Shown in pieces: positions 5,680 to 12,296 of a DNA stretch of 12,296 nucleotides (position 1 is the first letter of the stretch; every line of letters starts with the position of its first letter). A model generated the notes under the pieces. That model saw nothing but the letters and a program-made list of their open reading frames with translations. It was not told the DNA's origin and searched no databases. The position numbers were made by a program, and so were the translations under genes. This stretch comes from Bacteroidia bacterium. Its GTDB lineage: Bacteria; Bacteroidota; Bacteroidia; Bacteroidales; Azobacteroidaceae. Location: contig BNTV01000132.1 of the NCBI GenBank assembly GCA_025996865.1, positions 1 to 12,296 on the forward strand, given 5' to 3'.

Positions 5680-6345
5680 TTAATTGTCTTTGATATATTT
5701 TTTACTCTTCCTCCTCTGCCGCACCACCTCAAAAATTCCCGGCAACAACGAAACAAGAATAATCACCACAATCAAAAGGCTCAGATTGTGCTTCACAAAT
5801 TCATTTTCTCCAACGAAATAACCGGCGTACATGAACAGGGGAACCCAACAAATGCCTCCGATTACATTAAAACTGAAAAAGTGGGTATAAGTCATTTTTC
5901 CCATTCCGGCTACAAAAGGCGCAAATGTGCGGATGATGGGTACGAAACGAGCGATGATGATGGTTTTGCCCCCATGCTTCTCGTAAAATTCGTGGGTTTT
6001 ATCCAAATAGGCTTTTTTGAATATTTTGGAGTCGGGATTCCTGAAAAGTTTTTCCCCGAAAAATTTGCCGATAAAATAGTTGCTGGCGTCGCCCAGTATC
6101 GCCGCCGCTATCAACAGCAATACCATCAAGTGGACATTGATATGATTGGAACCCAATGCGGCTAATGTGCCGGCCACAAACAAAAGCGAATCACCGGGAA
6201 GAAACGGTGTGACTACCAATCCGGTTTCGCAGAAAATAATCAGGAAAAGGATTCCATAAATCCACAAGCCGTAGTTTTGAACTAATTCCGCTAAATGTAC
6301 GTCGATATGAAGAACGAAATCAACGAAGAATTGTAAAATATCCAT
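5680..6345 (-). CDS. DedA-family inner-membrane protein
   Basis: DedA (SNARE-associated/VTT) proteins are polytopic inner-membrane proteins needed for membrane homeostasis; several act as lipid scramblases or flippases and some depend on the proton motive force. The 221 residues show [19 protein letters not shown] (38-56), [13 protein letters not shown] (85-97) and [20 protein letters not shown] (132-151). Glu40, Asp52, Arg133 and Arg139 correspond by motif to the residues reported as essential in E. coli YqjA/DedA. Hydrophobic stretches lie at ~27-48, 50-66, 71-91, 150-178 and 187-207, and the C-terminus is basic ([13 protein letters not shown]), as expected for a cytoplasmic tail. It is the first gene after the promoter at 6370-6401 and overlaps no neighbour. 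The substrate cannot be told from sequence. Confidence 0.92.
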   Translation of the reverse strand: MDILQFFVDFVLHIDVHLAELVQNYGLWIYGILFLIIFCETGLVVTPFLPGDSLLFVAGTLAALGSNHINVHLMVLLLIAAAILGDASNYFIGKFFGEKLFRNPDSKIFKKAYLDKTHEFYEKHGGKTIIIARFVPIIRTFAPFVAGMGKMTYTHFFSFNVIGGICWVPLFMYAGYFVGENEFVKHNLSLLIVVIILVSLLPGIFEVVRQRRKSKKYIKDN

Positions 6346-6369
6346 GAATAATCGGTATTAATGAAAGCG

Positions 6370-6401
6370 CAAATTTACATGATTTTTTTTAAATTCGCAA
6401 A
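6370..6401 (-). promoter_or_regulatory. Bacteroidetes-type promoter for the DedA-UPF0175-tgt-permease operon
   Basis: Read on the minus strand, TTTG (complement of 6398-6401) and TAAATTTG (complement of 6370-6377) are separated by 20 bases, matching the -33 TTTG and -7 TAnnTTTG consensus. The spacer contains an A-run. The predicted start near 6363 gives a leader of about 18 bases before the ATG at 6345. The -33 element begins 6 bases beyond the sprA stop, so the operon can be transcribed independently of sprA. No distinct sprA terminator fits in the 62-base gap. Confidence 0.6.
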
Positions 6402-6407
6402 TGACAA

Positions 6408-9400
6408 TTATCGCATTAAACTGACTTTAACGCTTATTCCGAAACTGGATTTGGCGAGCTTGTATGCCGAAGCCGAAACCAAAGGATTACTGATTTGCCT
6501 GTCGAAAAAGGCTTGAACGGATACTAATTTACTCAAACTGTAATCGGCCGAAAGCTTGATCATGGTTTGCGAATTTCCGGCGGTAGCCTGCGTCAGATTG
6601 TCTTGAATCTTGCGAATCAGACTTTGTGTCATATTGTAGGAAACATCGACCGCAACTTTCATTTCGTTATTGAAATTGGGACCGCCGGTTTTCCTGATTT
6701 TCAGTACGCGGTTGAAATTTTCAAAACGATAGCCGGTACCGAGTGTGAGATTCTGCTGTTTGGTTTCTACAATTTGGTAGGCAGAAACATTCAGATTGAC
6801 ATTCCGGTTGGTATTGTACTTGAGGGAAAGACTCATATTGTTCATGAGCGTGGAATTGACTCCCAACAACGGATTAAATGCTTCGACGATACTGACGGCT
6901 GTAATATCGTAAGGAGATGACGGATAGGGATGATTGTCCGTCACATTTTTGATGAATCCAAGTTCGTCGTCACCGGCGCCGACCCAGGTACTGAAAGAAT
7001 TGAAAGCGCCGACGCTATAAGTGCTTGTATAAGCATGTTCAATCGTAAATGACTTGAAGTTTTTCTTGATAAACGGTACTTGCAGCAAGCCGTCGTAAGT
7101 GATTTTCCAGTTGGGAAGAAGTTTCTTCAAGGCAGGGAAAGCCGACAGTCCGACGGATTTCACATTTTGTCCGGTATAGGCTGCAATGAAAGCCGGAATC
7201 AATACATCGGTGGAATTTAACTCGACGCCGCCGTTTTGGGGATCAAAAGGCCGGCCGGCCAAAGGATCGTCTTTCATAAAACCGGAATTCGGATAAGTTA
7301 TTCTGTTATAAGCCTGTTGCAAACGATTAGCGATAGTTTCCCGGTTGTCCAGAAAGTTTTGGAATGCTTGGGAATGATAGCCGTTGTTGGCATTGCTCGA
7401 TTCGAAAGCCGTGCCTAAGGAAACAGTGGTCATTCTGAAATTACCGGTTAATTGGCGGGGCATGGAACTCAGATTATTTCCGTACATGAAATAAGTTTGT
7501 TGCTGGTCTGTCCTTGTGCGGGTAGCATTCAAGGCGATGCGCATACCGGTAATCGGCTCCAGATTTGCCGTAAAATTGAAAGTTCCCGTTTTATTAAGCA
7601 TGGCCGGCGTGATGTTATTTTCATTATTTACCAGCCAATTATTTCTTTTCGCTCTTTCGATGTAGCTTTCATCAACCAGTCCGAAAGCGAAATCCAAGCC
7701 GGGTGCGCTCCCGTACGGGGTTGAATTTTGACCGAAAAAATCACCGATATAAGGACCGAAATTGGGAAGGTTCATGTCATTTCCTTCCTGGTAAGAAAAA
7801 CCGAACGACCTTACCATCATCAATCCCCGGGCTACGACTTGCATGGTCTTGTACCAGCGTTCATCTTCGAGCGGCGGCAATTGTGAAATGACAAGTTTCA
7901 GGTTCACCGAGTCTTTGTTCTGGATTTGAATGGAATTATTGTCAAGGGTTTTGTATTTGAGGTCGTACAACTTGCCTTTCCCGTCCCGCGCAACAATTCG
8001 TAAGCGCTTGTTATTCAACTGATGAGCAAGGACTGTCGCCGAATCGGAATTGAGCGTGACATTGCCTTCGTATTTTTTCTTTTTCAATTCGGCTTTTTGC
8101 GCTTCCGCATCTTTAGTTGCATTTGCAGTGGCATTTGCATTGGCGCCGGTTGCTCTCCTCGTATTCCGGACGGAAGTTGAATTTCTGGTAACGGTAAATC
8201 TTTTATTGGCATCCGATAAAAATTTGGATTTATTGTACAGACTCAGCAAATCGAATTGAATATTGTCTATTCCGATGGTCCGGTTGTTGCTGATCACATT
8301 TCCCATTTCAATACTTTCCGCTTCGGGATTGTCTTCCGAACCGAGCGTAGCACCTCTTTGCCATTTGTATCCGCTATTATACGTCAGGGCGCCTTTGATA
8401 AAACCGAGCGCCGGGATCATATTGAAAGGCAGTGTATAGGTGGCTGTAAAGGCTTGTTTGTAATCCATCGGATCACCCATATCCTGAATGTCTTGCCAGA
8501 CGGATTTTTTCTTTCTGATGTATTCATCGTCCGGAAGGAAGTAATCGTCTGTTCTTTGTTGAAGCGTTTGTATCCGTGCATCTGTCGCCGAATTGAAAGA
8601 GAGATTCAGGTTTTTTGTCAAACTCCATTGGACTTTCAACGAGCGGTTCCAGTAAAAATCATCGCGGAAAGAAGGCGGAAGCATGTTTTCGCCCAAATCA
8701 CCCAAATCCCGCAGTTGCACTTCATAATAGTTCCGGGTTCTTTCCATATTGATATCCAGAATTTTCGGCAAGTAACCGATTTCAATATTCTCCAGAAATT
8801 TCGAACCCGAACCGGAAGATGCCGTTCTTTGTTGTCCTTCTTTCGGCTTTTTGTCTGTTTTACCGAAAGGTTTCCAAGGCTTAAAAGGCAGGGAGTAGGA
8901 ATAATTCAGGTTTGCCGCATCGGCAATTGTTTGTTCGCGTTGTGTAGTTGCATCTTGCAGATAGTCTTCCACATGCGAATAATCGAAAGTGAAATTGGCC
9001 GGATCGTAAGGCATCGCCTTTTTACTCCGGATATCTGCCTTGACATTATTGAAAGCAATCGATTTGGTTGTTTTCTTATTCTGGGCAATTTGGCTGAGGG
9101 AATCTCTTTCCGCCTGTGTTTCCATCGCGTCCAAAGCGTCTTTCAGCAAAACATCCTGATCCAAAGGGTTGTATTTCGGACTGATAACGTCTTCCGTGTA
9201 GGAATAATAAAACGGGAGGCTGACTTTGGCTTTTTCGGGGAAAAAGCGGCCGAGGTTGATTTGCGAGGAGACATTGTATTGATAGATATCATCAATGTTC
9301 CGGTCCATAATGCCTTGATCCAGACTGCCGAATCCTGCGGTTTCTTTCCTTCCCGAAAAGCTGACCGAACCCATGTCCGAAAGCCCGACATAGAGATTGG

Positions 9401-12296
9401 CGTTGCCTGCCCAACCTCCGTCTTCGTTGAAATCGGTCAATCGCAGTTCGTTCGCCCAGATTTCTGCGGATTGAGTAGCGCGGGAATTGTTCCGGACGCC
9501 AATCATGACTACCCGGATGTCGGAAATGGTCGGATTTCCGACAACGGTTACTTTGTTCATCGGTTTTTCCGGGTCGAAAATGGAGAAAGGCGTGTAATAG
9601 GTAACTACCGAACCGGCTTTCCGTTTTTCCTTGTTTCTTTCCAATTTGAGATTTGTGAGCAGTTCAAAGGGGAAATCGATCATGTTTGATTCGGGCCAAA
9701 CGATTTTCCTTGATTCGGTTGTCTGGATGTAACGTCCTTGAGGCGTGAGTTTTAACGGTACTTCGTATTCGTAGTAATTGTTCTTATAGTCGGAGCCTAA
9801 ACGGATGAATACGGATAAATCGTTGTCCTGTAAATTCGTAGGTCTGTCGAGCACTTTTTCGGCGTGGGTAAACATTTGCAGGCGGCGGTATTGGCGCGTA
9901 TCCAAACCGGTTGATTTGTAAATGGCGCGGGCATCGCCTTGCGAAAGATCGGATATGAGAAGCGACATGGATTGTTCGTTTTGCTGCCGCAACTGGGTTT
10001 GTCCGGGATCCAGAATCCGGTTTACCCCCGGAGGCATAACGTAATTGACCGGTTCTTTGCTGCCGTTTTCTTCGATGTTTACCGTTGCCATGCTGATGCT
10101 GCCGCGTCCCTGGGGCGGCAACTTGGGATCGAACAAATCTTTTGTGTAGGTACGCCACTGGCCGTAAGCGAATTGCAGCGTTCCGAAACGAAGGATGACG
10201 GAATCGGAAAAATTAGTCAGAACCATCCGGATAAAACGGATGGTTTTGAAATCGGGAATATTGCCTACTTTCTTTTCGTATTCGTTGATGGGAATACTGA
10301 ACTTATACCAGTTAACCGTTTCACTTTTACCGTTTTTCAACAAGGGTTTCGCTTCCATTTTTTGCACGATGTAGTTTTTACCGACAATCATACTGTCGGG
10401 GCGAATCGAGATTTTATACTGGAAGTATTTTTCGGTTTCGTTGAGGGTATTGTCCTGGTTAATGTCTTCTACATCAGGAACAAGCCGGGCTGTCGTATTG
10501 TAGTTTTCGGGCGAAGTGGAAGCGTCGGCCGAGTTTCCTTCCACGCCGTTATAATGTTTGTATCTTTCGAGAATGGATAATTGCATTCTGTCGTAATCGC
10601 TGCCTCTGAAATAGTGGTAGTTATCTCCGGCCGGGTCATTGAAAGGAGAAAACAGGTCATTCCGCATGGTTTCTTTCGCTTCCGGGGAAAGTACACGATC
10701 CAGTTCGGTCAGATAGTTGGCATAAGTAGGATAAGTAAATTCGGCTTCGGTGGATAAACCGTTGAATCCTACGTCCTGTATTTTTCTTGCACCGGCTGCA
10801 TTGTCAAAAGCATATACCATGGACTGTTGTTTGGGCACCAAGCCCCAGACTGTTTTTTCGACTTTGGTGGTGTCTCCGTCAATCGGCAAGCCGTTTTCGA
10901 AGAATTTTTTTTCGTCTTTCAGAATATCTTCCGATATTTCGCCCAGGTTGAAGTATAAATCTCCTCCGCGGGCATTTTCTTTTCCGATGAACGGGTCTAA
11001 AAGCCAAAATTCGATGGTTTCGATGTTGTTGGATTCAAAATCGGTATTTCCGCTTTCGATTCTGCGGGTGATACCGCCCCAACGGTCTTCGGGATTGCGG
11101 AGCTTCCCGTCGGGATTCATTCCCAAAGCGTCCAAGTTGTACGGTCCGCGTTCCTGCGGGTAATAGGCAAGGTTGAGTACGGGAATTGTTGCGGATTCTC
11201 CGAAAGTCGGGTCTTTATCGGGGAAAAGTTCGCGTTCCTCAATTTCCCGCACATAGTGATTCGACAATTGGTCTAAATCGTTTTTGATATGGCCGGGCGT
11301 GAGCGACGATTTGCGGGTGAATAAAGCGTCGATGTAATACCAAGCCAGCAACGACCGGTTTTTGCCGTAATCTATGTCGTTTGCTTTTTTGGATTCCGGG
11401 AATGTAGAAGGCGTTGACGCCAAGCTCCACGAATAAGGAGAACGCAGGTCGATGATTTGTTTGGCTTGTTCGAAATCGTCGATATAGGAATAGTTTCCTC
11501 CGTATTTGCTTTTGTAATGACCGGGAATCAGGTGGGCGTACTCGGCGGTGAAAGTGATTTGGGAAGGTTCGGTGAGTTCCAATAAAGGGATTTTGTCCAA
11601 CAAATTGGTCAGGAGCTGCGATTGCGTTGCGTAATTGACGTTGAATCCGAACAAGGTATTGTCGATGGATTCCTGTCCGGGTTCGGTTTTCATTGTGAGC
11701 GGCATTTCGCTCAGATTCATGATGGTAGCTCCGATGTTGAATTGCTTGTTTACGGCATAATTCAGATTCATGCCCATCATGGTTTTCCGTTGCATACCGA
11801 AAGTCGAACGGTCTTCGGATGAAGTCTGGATATTCGCATTTTCATACACCGGATTGATGATGGTCACTTGACCGGTAGCATAGTCGATGGTATAATCGAC
11901 GTTTTCTTTCAGCCGGACGCCATTTGCGGTGACCGTGACCGAACCTTTGGCAATGTTCATTCCGTTGAGGTTGATGTTGGATGCATTCGAACCTTTATAT
12001 TCCCCGCTGAGGATGAATTTGTTCTTTTCGGCCGTTTGCCGCGCCACAGTCAATGTCGAATCGTACAGTTCCTGAAATACATATTTGTCGGCAATCCGGT
12101 CGTCGCCAATCATTTTCCTTAGATGAGAACCAAAAGGTTCGACTACGGGGAAGATGATTTTTCCGGCATCGGGAATTACGGTGAGGCCGGGTACAAAGTC
12201 GAAGAATCCGTCGGGATGCGCTTCATTGCGGGAATCCAGACGGTCTAATCTTTCAACCCTGAGCAACAGCTGATTAGCGATTTTTCCTTCGGTGAT
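6408..12296 (-). CDS. sprA: SprA/Sov, outer-membrane translocon of the type IX secretion system (5' end outside the window)
   Basis: SprA forms a very large outer-membrane beta-barrel through which folded T9SS cargo passes; it is also needed for gliding in motile relatives. The frame stays open to the right edge (residues ITEGKIANQLL at the border), giving the last 1962 residues of a protein that is usually about 2400-2500 long. Recognisable pieces: GRIIFPVLEPFGSHLR-like KIIFPVVEPFGSHLRKM near residues 48-64, AGDNYHYFRGSDYD with EGNS nearby, a Ca-site-like DINQDNTLNETE at 611-622, and long runs of alternating polar/aromatic strands to the C-terminal SVKVSLMR, typical of an outer-membrane strand. 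An Ala/Asn/Lys-rich insertion lies at ~1382-1410. There is no frameshift or internal stop. The TTG at 12266 is not the real start. The stop is 62 bases before the DedA-family gene. Confidence 0.95.
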   Translation of the reverse strand: MTEGKIANQLLLRVERLDRLDSRNEAHPDGFFDFVPGLTVIPDAGKIIFPVVEPFGSHLRKMIGDDRIADKYVFQELYDSTLTVARQTAEKNKFILSGEYKGSNASNINLNGMNIAKGSVTVTANGVRLKENVDYTIDYATGQVTIINPVYENANIQTSSEDRSTFGMQRKTMMGMNLNYAVNKQFNIGATIMNLSEMPLTMKTEPGQESIDNTLFGFNVNYATQSQLLTNLLDKIPLLELTEPSQITFTAEYAHLIPGHYKSKYGGNYSYIDDFEQAKQIIDLRSPYSWSLASTPSTFPESKKANDIDYGKNRSLLAWYYIDALFTRKSSLTPGHIKNDLDQLSNHYVREIEERELFPDKDPTFGESATIPVLNLAYYPQERGPYNLDALGMNPDGKLRNPEDRWGGITRRIESGNTDFESNNIETIEFWLLDPFIGKENARGGDLYFNLGEISEDILKDEKKFFENGLPIDGDTTKVEKTVWGLVPKQQSMVYAFDNAAGARKIQDVGFNGLSTEAEFTYPTYANYLTELDRVLSPEAKETMRNDLFSPFNDPAGDNYHYFRGSDYDRMQLSILERYKHYNGVEGNSADASTSPENYNTTARLVPDVEDINQDNTLNETEKYFQYKISIRPDSMIVGKNYIVQKMEAKPLLKNGKSETVNWYKFSIPINEYEKKVGNIPDFKTIRFIRMVLTNFSDSVILRFGTLQFAYGQWRTYTKDLFDPKLPPQGRGSISMATVNIEENGSKEPVNYVMPPGVNRILDPGQTQLRQQNEQSMSLLISDLSQGDARAIYKSTGLDTRQYRRLQMFTHAEKVLDRPTNLQDNDLSVFIRLGSDYKNNYYEYEVPLKLTPQGRYIQTTESRKIVWPESNMIDFPFELLTNLKLERNKEKRKAGSVVTYYTPFSIFDPEKPMNKVTVVGNPTISDIRVVMIGVRNNSRATQSAEIWANELRLTDFNEDGGWAGNANLYVGLSDMGSVSFSGRKETAGFGSLDQGIMDRNIDDIYQYNVSSQINLGRFFPEKAKVSLPFYYSYTEDVISPKYNPLDQDVLLKDALDAMETQAERDSLSQIAQNKKTTKSIAFNNVKADIRSKKAMPYDPANFTFDYSHVEDYLQDATTQREQTIADAANLNYSYSLPFKPWKPFGKTDKKPKEGQQRTASSGSGSKFLENIEIGYLPKILDINMERTRNYYEVQLRDLGDLGENMLPPSFRDDFYWNRSLKVQWSLTKNLNLSFNSATDARIQTLQQRTDDYFLPDDEYIRKKKSVWQDIQDMGDPMDYKQAFTATYTLPFNMIPALGFIKGALTYNSGYKWQRGATLGSEDNPEAESIEMGNVISNNRTIGIDNIQFDLLSLYNKSKFLSDANKRFTVTRNSTSVRNTRRATGANANATANATKDAEAQKAELKKKKYEGNVTLNSDSATVLAHQLNNKRLRIVARDGKGKLYDLKYKTLDNNSIQIQNKDSVNLKLVISQLPPLEDERWYKTMQVVARGLMMVRSFGFSYQEGNDMNLPNFGPYIGDFFGQNSTPYGSAPGLDFAFGLVDESYIERAKRNNWLVNNENNITPAMLNKTGTFNFTANLEPITGMRIALNATRTRTDQQQTYFMYGNNLSSMPRQLTGNFRMTTVSLGTAFESSNANNGYHSQAFQNFLDNRETIANRLQQAYNRITYPNSGFMKDDPLAGRPFDPQNGGVELNSTDVLIPAFIAAYTGQNVKSVGLSAFPALKKLLPNWKITYDGLLQVPFIKKNFKSFTIEHAYTSTYSVGAFNSFSTWVGAGDDELGFIKNVTDNHPYPSSPYDITAVSIVEAFNPLLGVNSTLMNNMSLSLKYNTNRNVNLNVSAYQIVETKQQNLTLGTGYRFENFNRVLKIRKTGGPNFNNEMKVAVDVSYNMTQSLIRKIQDNLTQATAGNSQTMIKLSADYSLSKLVSVQAFFDRQISNPLVSASAYKLAKSSFGISVKVSLMR
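8115..8144 (-). repeat. Short hexanucleotide near-tandem repeat inside sprA
   Basis: Read on the coding strand, five 6-base units of form GCN-AAY/AAT or GCN-ACT encode Ala-Asn, Ala-Asn, Ala-Thr, Ala-Asn, Ala-Thr (residues 1385-1394 of the partial protein). A lysine-rich stretch follows (KAELKKKKY, to base 8070). It probably marks a flexible loop between barrel strands. Units of six bases change length without breaking the frame. Confidence 0.55.

Noticed and set aside
8256..9689. Long plus-strand open frame of 477 codons opposite sprA
   Set aside because: It lies wholly antisense to a strongly supported gene, shows no recognisable domain and has the biased composition of a shadow frame (many Ile, Phe, Arg, Val).
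12264..12266. TTG codon as the start of sprA
   Set aside because: The frame stays open upstream to the window edge and reads as SprA-like sequence, so the gene is cut by the window rather than starting here.
1..12296. CRISPR array, tRNA or rRNA genes, insertion sequences
   Set aside because: No regularly spaced repeats, cloverleaf-like segments, rRNA-like stretches or transposase reading frames were seen on either strand.

Overview
The window comes from a member of the Bacteroidota, most likely Bacteroidales. The evidence is a lipoprotein of the fimbrillin (Mfa/FimA-like) family, a SprA/Sov-type outer-membrane translocon protein (a core part of the type IX secretion system, T9SS, known only from this phylum), a Tgt of Bacteroidetes type, and two promoter-like sites that fit the phylum's own consensus (TTTG near -33 and TAnnTTTG near -7).

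Layout, left to right. Positions 63-1889 (+) hold a 608-residue fimbrillin-family lipoprotein with a C-type-lectin-like C-terminus. The last ~160 bases of this gene look like the variable region (VR) of a diversity-generating retroelement (DGR), and an 11-bp hairpin with a 4-nt loop lies 19 bases after the stop. Positions 1890-2578 are non-coding and unusually structured: three hairpins, a perfect 18-bp inverted repeat, a degraded dispersed repeat, and a promoter at the right end. Positions 2579-3032 (+) hold a two-gene toxin-antitoxin module with a RelE/ParE-type toxin. A convergent gap (3033-3177) separates this accessory half from a block of minus-strand genes.

Minus-strand block, in transcription order from the right edge: the last 1962 codons of sprA (5' end outside the window), then a probable operon with its own promoter (6370-6401): a DedA-family membrane protein, a small UPF0175-family protein, tgt (queuosine tRNA modification) and an LptF/LptG-family permease (lipopolysaccharide export). 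Gaps inside this group are 2, 45 and 7 bases.

How the genes relate. The right part is envelope and housekeeping: SprA moves folded T9SS cargo across the outer membrane, LptF/G feeds lipopolysaccharide to the outer membrane, DedA supports membrane homeostasis and Tgt modifies tRNA anticodons. The left part is accessory: a putatively hypervariable surface adhesin and an addiction-type module. The most interesting signal is the DGR-like 3' end of the fimbrillin gene. No reverse transcriptase, Avd gene or template repeat is visible here, so any DGR core must lie outside the window. I could run no similarity search; family names come from recognising motifs.
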